64,000 nucleotides of DNA from Caenorhabditis remanei (Eukaryota; Nematoda; Chromadorea; Rhabditida; Rhabditidae), in assembly GCF_010183535.1 (NCBI RefSeq), contig NC_071332.1, positions 11,780,001-11,844,000 of the forward strand. Direction: 5' to 3'. This document shows positions 12,125 to 21,968 of this stretch, piece after piece (within the stretch, counting starts at the first letter, position 1; every line of letters begins with the position of its first letter). Under the pieces are notes generated by a model, which made no database searches, was not told the origin of the DNA, and saw nothing but the letters and a program-made list of their open reading frames with translations. Made by a program: the position numbers and the translations under genes.

Positions 12125-12546
12125 CTAGATGAAAATGCCGCCGCGGTGCTTCGGATAAGTGTAGTTGAGCTCGCCGGTGTCACTGATTTCGAAGGCTTCA
12201 ACTTCATAGTCGACGAGGAAATAGAATGGACGTTTTCGGGGACGGAAGAGATTTGGAGACGTAGCTGAAAAATTCAGTGGTGAAACTAGACTATTCTCAA
12301 GGCTCTCTATTTCCTGATGCATCAATTTTTCGTAATAATAATATCTCACGATGTGTTCAAAAATCGCACTAAATTTCCTTCTATTTCCATATTTCTCTAT
12401 TCACAAAAAGTCCGTCTGCCCTTATGACGCAATTTGCAAAAGGGCTTCCATTTTTAGTACTTTCTTTTCACTAGAGACTATGAAAATGACTTACCGGAAA
12501 TCATGAAAACTAGAATAACAGCTAATATCCGGAGGAATAGTTTCAT
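12125..12546 (-). CDS. Small secreted peptide precursor, family unknown
   Basis: A two-exon gene is predicted at 12546-12495 and 12264-12125, 192 bases in phase, 63 aa. Exon 1 encodes a classic signal peptide (MKLFLRILAVILVFMIS) and ends in a consensus GTAAGT donor. Exon 2 follows a TTTTTCAG acceptor. The mature part is about 45 residues, begins near TSPNLFRPRKRPFYFL, and has no cysteine. The PRKR site could be a prohormone-convertase cleavage point, and a second basic site, KHR, lies near the C-terminus. It could be a neuropeptide-like or antimicrobial-type peptide, but I do not recognise the family. The short length means chance cannot be excluded. Confidence 0.5.
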
Positions 12547-14326
12547 TGGGAAGGAAGTGGTTGAACTGAATGATTTGATCCCTGAAATGCCATTCCGCCT
12601 ATTCCATTTTTTCCAACTATTTCCGCATGGAAGACTTGGGATATAACAAAAGAATAGGGGTGTTGTATAACTGTACTTCCTTCCAAGAAAAAACGGAAAA
12701 CTGGATTTCTGGATTCACATAGACTTATTTTATCACGTCTTCAGTTTCTTCATAAAATTTTCTCCGGAAACACACTCCTCATACACAAATAATTCTGAAA
12801 TTGCCCTTAACCATAATTTTTCAGATATACATGGTTGATCAACACGACATCGAATCAACTTCGACAATTTGCAATTCCTCGTATTCATTTCACATATTTT
12901 CAGAAACCCCAATTTTCTCGTGAACTTTCTTTCCCTATTCTTATAGTTGTCTTTTCTGTAAATTTTTGTAACTTCAGGAGAAATAAAACTATTTATTTTC
13001 AATTTTCGCTCTTCTCATTCTTGCTTTGGTGCATATTTAATACGACTCGCCATTATAAAGAGAAAATGGGACAAGGTAAATCGAGAATAACTATCTGAAT
13101 TAAACATAACAAGTGGGTTTTGTCAGACTGACAGCCTTATTTTTGGTTCTCGATCCTAGTTTTATTGTTCAGACACGATGCTTTTGAAGCAGTATCAAAC
13201 GAAATGTCAAATCCATTTGTTGAATTACAGTACGGCTAACTTCGTAAATATACATTTACGACTCTTCCGTTCAAGACCATATTGTTTTTGTTTGTTGCTG
13301 ATTATAAGTGAGAGAACAGTCGGCGGCACAGAGACAGCTTTTCACTAGCTGTTCATTAACTATAAACTGTTCTTGACTTTTAAAGTACATTTCGCTCACA
13401 ATTCGTCAGATGAACGTTAAATGATAATTTCGGCTTATAATCAGTCAGTATGAAAGTAAAGATATGTATATAGAATTTTTTAAACATCAGAATACATTCT
13501 TGAAAACTTTTTATAATCTAAAATGCATTTAAAATGTCTAAAATATTGCTTCAAAACTCGAAACACGTCAACCCACTGAAAGTGCGCAGACCCTTGGCTT
13601 GGCGTACTCCCGGTGTGTTTCGTCGCGTCGTCGAGCGCTCTTCCCTCGCGAACTCTCTGTTCCCTCGCCGGTTTCCGTGTCGATTTTCGCCCAATGCCCG
13701 TACTTTTTCGATAATCTTAAAGTTGCTAAAGGTCAGGAAAGCTATAATTATCGATTTTTGACTCTTTGATGAGTAGGACGTTTTATGATAAAAACACGTC
13801 AAAATTGACAAATTTTGCATGTAAAGTGTTTGTCCGCAAGAGCCTAGACATATTACGAACGGCTCCCACGTGTTCTCCCAATTAAAGACTATCGATTTTT
13901 ATCGAGAAGCCACGTGGGAACCCCATTCCTCCATTTCTGTAACAGTTCATCGTAACACTTTACGCTAGAAAAATTTACGTGATAAATACCCTTTTCAATA
14001 CTTCAATAACTTTTTTCAATACTTCAATAACTAATTTCATTGCTCAATTACTTGACATAATCTAAACAACAATCGGACAAAAAAACAAGTTAGTTTTACA
14101 ATAGTTCCTGTGTTTTTATCATTAAAAAATCTGATGACCTCCATTTTTTATCAGTTTTCCCTCTTTTCCCATGCGTCGTACAAGAAAATAGTAATAATTT
14201 TGCTAGTTTTCGAATCTTGCGTTGAAATTCTGATGAAATCTTGGAATTTAATTGTTTTCAGTGTGTGCAAAAAGAGAGAGAGATTCCGACTTGACAACCT
14301 CATTTGGAATCAACTCGTTTTTGGAG
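12547..14326. other. Intergenic region upstream of cul-3
   Basis: No conserved coding sequence is seen. There is a GC-rich island at about 13580-13700 in otherwise AT-rich DNA. An imperfect inverted repeat around two CACGTG palindromes lies at 13861-13920. A short direct duplication of CAATACTTCAATAACT lies near 13997-14032. The cul-3 5' UTR probably begins after the TTTTCAG at about 14260. Confidence 0.45.
13861..13920. promoter_or_regulatory. Inverted pair of CACGTG E-boxes
   Basis: CACGTG occurs at 13867-13872 and 13911-13916. They sit inside mirror arms (GGCTCCCACGTG and CACGTGGGAACC) about 40 bases apart and about 410 bases upstream of the cul-3 start codon. Paired E-boxes can bind bHLH factors. 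A hairpin from a degenerate repeat is the alternative. Confidence 0.3.
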
Positions 14327-17300
14327 ATGAGCGGTCGCTCAAATGGTCAACAGAAAATGCGAATCCGGCCATTCATGGTAGGTTGAGGAACATAAGAATG
14401 ATCGTTTTTGGTAGAATAGCAGTTATGAGTATTTGTTACACCTTATCTCATCTTGTTGTGTCTGAATCTATCTTCTCCTCGTTCGCGAAGAGAACATAAA
14501 ATCAATACATTTAGCGTATCAGATGCCTTCACTGAAGCGTCCACAATTTCCGGTAATTTGAAACACATAAATTTTGTCATAAGATTTCAGAAATTCTACT
14601 GAAAATCTCATTTTGCGCAAATTTTTGTTTTCAAAATGTTAAACGATTAGATGTGTTATATCATTCTCGTAAAAAATGAGTTAGAAATCGTAACTTAAGA
14701 ATTTTCCGGAAAAATTACTCTGACAGTCCCAAATCTTCGCATTGCTCAGCCTTAAATTGATAGCTGTGATTTCACACATTCACCTTTTTTGTCCCTACAA
14801 TGGTAAGGTTTCCGGTTTTTGCTTAAACTTCAATACTCATCCACTGAAAATTCATGATTTCTATAAAATTTAGTGGGACTTTATTTTATTGACGATGATA
14901 AACGTCTGAAATTGATAGCTTACGAGAGAATTTGCTTAGGTCCAAAAGGTTTCGTTTGTTTCTTTATTTTCATATTTCAGGCAACGGTCGACGAACAGTA
15001 TGTGACTCAGACGTGGGATCTCTTGAAGCGTGCGATTCAAGAAATTCAACGGAAAAATAATTCCGGTTTGAGTTTTGAAGAACTCTATCGTAATGCATAT
15101 ACTATGGTTCTTCATAAACACGGTGAACGATTGTACAATGGTTTGAAAGAGGTGATTCAAGATCATATGGCATCGGTTCGTGAAAGAATTATCAACTCGC
15201 TCAATTCGGGAAATTTTCTGGAAACTGTTGCCGATTCGTGGACTGATCACACCGTCGCCATGGTGATGATTCGTGATATTTTGATGTACATGGATAGAAT
15301 TTATGTGGCTCAAAATATTCATGTCTTACCAGTTTACAATCTCGGATTGGATTCTTTTAGAACTGAAATTTTGAGACAGAATGGAATTGGTGACCGTCTT
15401 AGAGATGCCCTTCTTGAACTGATCAAGTCGGATAGGAAGTCGAATCAAATCAATTGGCACGGAATCAAGAATGCGTGTGAAATGTTGATCTCATTGGGAA
15501 TTGATTCTCGTCGAGTTTATGAGGAAGAATTTGAGAGGCCACTCCTCAAAGAAACTAGTGATTATTATCGAGATGTTTGCAAGAATTGGCTTTCTGGAGA
15601 TAATGATGCATGCTTTTATTTGGCACAAGTTGAAGGAGCAATCAAAGATGAGACATCACGTGCTTCGAGATATTTGGACAAACCGACTGAAACAAAGATT
15701 CTGCAAGTAATGGATGACGTGATGGTTGCAGAACACATAACAACAATTGTCTATATGCCAAATGGAGGTGTCAAATTTATGCTGGAGCATAAAAGAGTGG
15801 ACGATTTGACGCGTATTTTCCGTATTTTCAAACGTATCGGAGTGTCTGAAACCGTTCCTGATGGTGGACTGAAAGTGTTGTTGAAGGCGGTTAGCGAGTG
15901 AGTTTTTAAAATTTATATTGATCGACTCGAAAAATTCGAAAATAGAGAAATCCGAAAAGGAATTCCACAAAACAAATGTTTTGAGGCGAGTTTTTGTTTA
16001 TTTACCGATTTTTCTGTCACTATTGACCACATATTTTCGAACGCCAGCTGATAAAATTTTGTTCATACAACTTACGTAGCGCGTCTAGTAAAGATGAAGA
16101 GAAATAATAGTGGGCGGAATATATTGAGAGAACGCTTGATTTCATAATGATTCTGAAGAAACTACCGTAAAAACTGTATTTGAGGTGCATGCAACTCTAT
16201 TGTTCAAAGGCTCCGTCGGAGTGAAACTCTATAAGAGGGGCAATTCAAATAGAGGGTGCACCTCTATTTTTCGTCGACGAATTCGCCCGACCTCGATACC
16301 CAACTATCTCTTGAATTTGTTTGATTTCAATAGTTTTTTATGCTGAATTCATCGAACTTTCACTTAAAAACTGAGAAAATTTTGAGCTTTTAAAGCAAAC
16401 TACGTTTTTAACAACAAAAATTCTGAAATAGTAATGTGAGAGAACAGTTCGGAGTCAGTCAATGATAATATTAGAGAAAAGTGAATCGTTGGAGAACAAC
16501 TGTATAAGAGGGGCACCTCAAATACAGTTTTTACGGAGAAACAGAGAACAAGCTTGTTCCAGTAAAAGACGAAACAACGGATCATCGAGAAATTTTCAGA
16601 TATCTAACTGAAACCGGCTCAAATATTGTCAAAAATGAGGAGTTGCTCAAGAATCCTGTGAATTTCGTCAGTGAACTTCTCCAGCTCAAAGACTATTTCT
16701 CCAGTCTTCTCACAACCGCATTCGCTGATGATCGTGATTTCAAAAATCGTTTCCAACACGACTTCGAGACATTCCTTAATTCGAATCGTCAGTCTCCAGA
16801 ATTTGTTGCTCTTTACATGGATGATATGCTTCGTAGCGGTCTGAAATGTGTATCAGATGCTGAGATGGATAACAAGCTAGATAATGTGATGATTTTATTC
16901 CGTTATTTGCAAGAGAAAGATGTGTTCGAAAAGTATTTCAAACAATACCTTGCAAAGCGACTTCTTCTTGACAAATCATGCTCCGATGACGTTGAAAAAG
17001 CACTTCTTGCCAAATTGAAAACCGAATGTGGATGTCAATTCACTCAAAAGCTCGAGAACATGTTCAGAGACAAAGAGCTTTGGCAGAATCTTGCTACAAG
17101 TTTCAGAGATTGGAAAGAAGCTCAACCACAGAAGATGAACATTGACATATCACTGAGAGTTCTGACTGCGGGTGTGTGGCCGACAGTTCAATGCAATCCA
17201 ATTGTGTTGCCACAGGAGTTGTCATTGGCATACGATGTTAGATTTTATCGGAGTCTTCTTTTCACACTTTTTAAAATTTCAGATGTTCACTCAATACTAC

Positions 17301-20047
17301 ACTGAAAAACATACTGGCCGTAAGCTGACAATTAATACACTTCTCGGAAATGCTGATGTCAAAGCGACGTTCTATCCCCCACCGAAAGCATCCCAATCGA
17401 ATGAGGAGAACGGTCCAGGACCATCAAACGGAGGCGATTCGCTGAAAGAGAGAAAACCAGAGCATAAGATTTTGCAAGTAAGATATTTACCGCTTCTGTT
17501 CGCGTCGGTTTTCCTAATAGGTATCGCTTCGTTCGTTGAGACATAAAAATATACCGAGTCTTCCGAAATTAAGTATTAAAATGTCTACTTCGCGAGACAA
17601 TTATCCGTTTCCAGGTCAACACTCATCAAATGATTATTCTTCTCCAATTCAATCATCACAACCGGATCTCTTGTCAACAGTTGGTTGATGAGTTGAAAAT
17701 TCCGGAGAAGGAGTTGAAGAGAAATCTCCAATCATTGGCACTCGGAAAATCATCACAGCGTATTTTGGTCAGAAAAAATAAGGGAAGAGATGCTATAGGT
17801 GAGAGAATAAATAGGAATGTATTACTTATTTATGTATTCTTTTTAGACATGGCTGATGAATTCGCTGTCAACGACAATTTCCAATCGAAATTGACACGTG
17901 TTAAAGTGCAAATGGTAACTGGAAAAGTGGAGACTGAACCAGAGATCAAGGAAACTCGTCAGAAGGTTGAAGATGACAGAAAACTGGAAGTTGAAGCAGC
18001 GATTGTTCGAATTATGAAAGCCAGAAAGAGGTTGAATCACAATAATTTGGTTACAGAGGTACGGAACATTCTATTTTCATTAGTGACAAGAAATACGATA
18101 AGCGCACCCGTAATTCCCGAGTACGGGAGCATAACGGCCAAGTTTGAAATAAAAATTATAATTAAAATAATATACGTGAGACCCGCAAAACACTTTTCGA
18201 ATACTTTTTTTCATTTCCAAGAATTTTGGATGATAGACAATGTTTCCCGATACCAAACCTGAGTTTTAAGATCATAAAATTCATAACTAAACAAATTCAA
18301 GCAGCATTATTTTCTCATAATCGATTCACTGGTTTGCTCAGTTATCCCGTTGTTACATTTGAAGCAAAATTTTGAGCGAGCAATTATTGAGTTCACTAAA
18401 TTGAAGTATACAAATAGATAAAAAAGAGAGTAGGAGGGAAGAGAAAGCTTCCGAGGGTCCCTATTTAAAGATGATCGCTACTTCCGGGGGTCGTCAGCCA
18501 AGAGGCGGGGCGAGAGCAAGCTCCAGGGTTTCCTTGTTTTAAGGTAATCACTACTTCCAGGGTGCTGAGCCTAGGGGCGGAGCGAGAGCAAGCTTCTGGG
18601 CGTCCCTGTTTTAAGGTAATCACTACTTCCAGGGTGCTGAGCCTAGGGGCGGAGCGAGAGCAAGCTCCAGGGTTTCCTGTTTTAAGGTAATCACTACTTC
18701 CAGGGTGCTGAGCTTAGGGGCGGGGCGAGAGCAAGCTCCAGGGTGTCCATGTTTTAAGGTAATCGCTACTTCCAGGGTCCTAACCCAAGGCGCGGGGTGA
18801 GAGCAAGCTTCTGGGCGTCTTCGTTGGAATTCACATTCCGTGGCAAGCAGAATAATTGGTAATGAACAAGAAAGTGGGAAACACGCGGTGAAAAAAACCT
18901 CACTGGCCTCACGTGGTCTACAAAATTCAGAAAAATTAATGTGGCCTTTATGCTCCCGTACTCAGGAAATACAGAGAGGCGCCGTAATTCCCGAGTACGG
19001 GAGCATAACGGCCAAGTTTGAAATAAAAATTATAATTAAAATAATATACGTGAGACCCGCAAAACACTTTTCGAATACTTTTTTTCATTTCCAAGAATTT
19101 TGGATGATAGACAATGTTTCCCGATACCAAACCTGAGTTTTAAGATCATAAAATTCATAACTAAACAAATTCAAGCAGCATTATTTTCTCATAATCGATT
19201 CACTGGTTTGCTCAGTTATCCCGTTGTTACATTTGAAGCAAAATTTTGAGCGAGCAATTATTGAGTTCACTAAATTGAAGTATACAAATAGATAAAAAAG
19301 AGAGTAGGAGGGAAGAGAAAGCTTCCGAGGGTCCCTATTTAAAGATGATCGCTACTTCCGGGGGTCGTCAGCCAAGAGGCGGGGCGAGAGCAAGCTCCAG
19401 GGTTTCCTTGTTTTAAGGTAATCACTACTTCCAGGGTGCTGAGCCTAGGGGCGGAGCGAGAGCAAGCTTCTGGGCGTCCCTGTTTTAAGGTAATCACTAC
19501 TTCCAGGGTGCTGAGCCTAGGGGCGGAGCGAGAGCAAGCTCCAGGGTTTCCTGTTTTAAGGTAATCACTACTTCCAGGGTGCTGAGCTTAGGGGCGGGGC
19601 GAGAGCAAGCTCCAGGGTGTCCATGTTTTAAGGTAATCGCTACTTCCAGGGTCCTAACCCAAGGCGCGGGGTGAGAGCAAGCTTCTGGGCGTCTTCGTTG
19701 GAATTCACATTCCGTGGCAAGCAGAATAATTGGTAATGAACAAGAAAGTGGGAAACACGCGGTGAAAAAAACCTCACTGGCCTCACGTGGTCTACAAAAT
19801 TCAGAAAAATTAATGTGGCCTTTATGCTCCCGTACTCAGGAAATACAGAGAGGCATACGATAATAATGACTTGAATCGTTTGATTCCAACTCTCCTATCA
19901 TCATCTTATTTTCAGGTTACCCAGCAGCTTCGTCATCGTTTCATGCCATCTCCCGTCATTATCAAACAACGTATCGAGACTCTGATTGAAAGAGAATATT
20001 TGCAACGGGATGATCAGGATCATCGTTCCTACTCTTACATCGCCTAA
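14327..20047 (+). CDS. cul-3: Cullin-3
   Basis: Scaffold of the BTB-CUL3-RBX1 ubiquitin ligases. In C. elegans it acts with MEL-26 on katanin (family knowledge). Exons are 14327-14377, 14981-15897, 16600-17236, 17283-17477, 17615-17798, 17847-18058 and 19916-20047, giving 775 aa in phase, normal CUL3 length. Exon 1 encodes only [17 protein letters not shown]. The N-terminal cullin repeats include the CUL3 signature [20 protein letters not shown]. The cullin homology domain includes [20 protein letters not shown]. The neddylation site is [11 protein letters not shown], and the winged-helix end reads [10 protein letters not shown] to SYIA. Intron 15898-16599 carries a short inverted-repeat element, and the last intron (18059-19915) a tandemly doubled transposon. 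Coding sequence is intact despite both insertions. Confidence 0.97.
16165..16536. mobile_element. MITE-like element with perfect 24-bp terminal inverted repeats, in cul-3 intron 2
   Basis: The left end CCGTAAAAACTGTATTTGAG is repeated exactly inverted at the right end, a 24-base perfect match. The element is 372 bases long and has no ORF. The interior has smaller palindromic pieces such as AGAGGGTGCACCTCT and ATAAGAGGGGCA motifs. A six-base AGAAAC occurs near both flanks, but one side is offset by two bases, so the target duplication is uncertain. It lies 64 bases upstream of cul-3 exon 3. Confidence 0.75.
18469..18835. repeat. About five 72-bp internal tandem repeats, copy 1
   Basis: Units begin near 18469, 18541, 18614, 18685 and 18757. 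The core includes AGGTAATCACTACTTCCAGG, then GGGGCGGAGCGAGAGCAAGC and a TTTTAAGG spacer. Spacing is 71-73 bases. They are much more GC-rich than the host intron, typical of subterminal or internal repeats in non-autonomous elements. Confidence 0.85.
19343..19709. repeat. About five 72-bp internal tandem repeats, copy 2
   Basis: The same array as at 18469-18835, shifted by exactly 874 bases with no difference I could find by eye. This implies a very recent duplication of the entire element or an assembly artefact. Confidence 0.85.
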
Positions 20048-20088
20048 ATTTTTCCAAATGTTCTTGTATTTTCTCCCATATTCCCCTT

Positions 20089-20600
20089 TTAATTTTCGGC
20101 ATGCTCTCGGTTCGCAGCCATTTTCTTCACCCCAACATTATTTTTGTGGTCAAGTTTGACCTTTTCCTGGTCACATACCCAACAAAGAACCAACAACTTG
20201 TTCATAAATAATTTTGGTGGTTTAATCATTTTACTCCTTTTTTTTCTTTTCTCTCCAATGTTTACGTCTAATTCAGCATGAACCTTCTTGGTTTTAACTG
20301 GATATTTCACAAGTTTCCTAGCTGGAACTTGCTTTGTAGATGGGTTTTTTTAAAGCACTGAAAATATTCATTGTTAATCTCCTGACTTCCCACAACTTTT
20401 AACTGTTTCTCGATTAACTTATTCATTCTTTCACATTTAGCTTTTATCTGGAAATGATTGAAATATTTTTGAATCAGATTTGTCACGTTTCCACTCTTTC
20501 TCATCTTACCAGAAATGCGACGGCAAGTTCCGAAATCGTTACTCCTGTTTATTTTTGTAAACATACCATGTCTAAATCCCAACCAGAATATGTCATACAT
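20089..20600 (-). pseudogene. Frameshifted coding remnant, family unknown
   Basis: Two overlapping minus-strand reading frames adjoin at a run of seven T (20345-20351). The upstream frame includes GKMRKSGNVTNLIQKYFN and KCERMNKLIEKQLKVV. The downstream frame includes KKVHAELDVNIGEKRKK and LLVLCWVCDQEKVKLDH. Both are lysine-rich and look protein-like. No GT donor lies between them, so a one-base indel in the homopolymer explains the break better than an intron. I do not recognise a domain. It lies 40 bases past the cul-3 stop. It may be a decayed gene, a transposase scrap, or chance. Confidence 0.3.
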
Positions 20601-21968
20601 AAACGCTTCTTACACCCGTTTTTAATTGAGTTTATAAATAGTTTCCATGGCTCATCAACCAGAAGTTTAAGCGAGAAATGATAGCTTTTAGTTAATTTCT
20701 CGGTTTCTGGACGAACGAACTGATAAGCTTCAACTTTCGAAACTGGCAGCCCAAAATGTGTATAGTAGCAAAAAATCGATAGTGGAGAACCGGCTGAAGA
20801 TGCTTGTTATCAGAATGTTAACAGATTTCAACCGAACGTTCTGGAAAAAACATTGATATCTGATATTTTTGAAGAATTTGCGTTAAAATATTTATATATG
20901 AGTTGACAGAGCTTCGAAATTGATCTAAATGTTGAATTTCCCCTTCTCAAAACCCTCGCGCGCAGGCGACTTTTCGAATTCGTATTCTCCACTTCTCTGC
21001 CTCTCACCATGCGAGAGATGCCTGTTTAACATGCAAACAACGGGAGACGCCGACGAAAGAGAGTGGTGAGAATCGTCCCGTGCGCGCGCTTTTCGTGTTG
21101 TTTCTTCTGTTTCCGACGTTCGAATATTATGAAGTTCCTGTAATTTTCGAATTTTCTTCATAAAAATTTTAATTTTGATAGATTTTCATTTAATTAATGA
21201 AGTTTTCCGTCTTTTTTGACCCTCTGACATGATTTTTTATGCGTTTTCAGCAGATTTTCGAATTTTTTAGATGAAGTTTCAAATTTGGATGCAAAATTTA
21301 TCAACAAAATTCAACATTTCGTTTTTTTTTAAATTAATTGTTGTTTTTCGTGTATTTTATCATGTTTTACTAAAAAAAGTTTCAGAAAGTTGAGAATCTC
21401 CGCTGATTAGATATTTCGATCCTGTAAGTTTCCAAAAATTTCGAAAAAAAATTTTATCGACTCTGTATTGTAACACAAGAAAAATCACAAATTTTACCTC
21501 AGAAAAGTCGATACCGCCGCAAAATAATAGTTTGTTTTAAAAAAAGCCGTTAGTTTCCGCCGTAATATTTCCGGAATATTTCCCAACTGTTAAATTCTGA
21601 AAAAAGTAACAGACCTGAAGCATTGAAGAGTTTTATTCAAAATGGAGATCTCTCCCTGATTTAGAAGTTTTTCTGTACTATGATTCTCGAGTTATTTTGC
21701 GTTATTGTTTCGAAATTCATTATAATCAAATTAATAACTCATATTTTCAGTTAATTACCCTCCTAAAATTCACTGTGTTCTCCGGAGACTTTTCTTCTCA
21801 AAATATCATCCGTACTTACCACTTCTTATTCTCATCTGGTTCATCTTTATTTGAATTCCTGTGGTTTACCGCCAATCTTCGTCAACAATTGAAAAATTTT
21901 CAGATTTTCCCTGTTTCAACCAATGTTTTAACTTGCAAATTGCGAACAGTCATCCAAAGAATCTCACA
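20601..21968. other. Intergenic region upstream of arid-1
   Basis: AT-rich with many T-runs. A CG-rich patch (GCGCGCAGGCGAC and GTGCGCGCGC, about 20957-21090) may mark the promoter. A likely 5' UTR acceptor, TTTTCAG, lies near 21903. No coding sequence is recognised. Confidence 0.4.

Larger units (their letters stand above)
18102..19854. mobile_element. Tandemly duplicated non-autonomous DNA transposon in the last cul-3 intron
   Basis: The insertion consists of two head-to-tail copies of an 874-base unit. Copy 1 is about 18107-18980 and copy 2 is 18981-19854, apparently identical except at the copy-1 start. It is flanked by the 9-base direct repeat ATACGATAA at 18093-18101 and 19855-19863, an apparent target-site duplication. 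The ends carry imperfect inverted repeats centred on GAGTACGGGAGCATAA, within about 38 bases at each end. A 9-base (or 8-base) duplication fits Mutator-like or hAT superfamilies. No transposase is encoded. Each copy holds about five degenerate tandem repeats of about 72 bases. Confidence 0.85.

Noticed and set aside
18840..19136. 98-codon frame in the cul-3 last intron
   Set aside because: It spans the junction of the two transposon copies and has no transposase motif.
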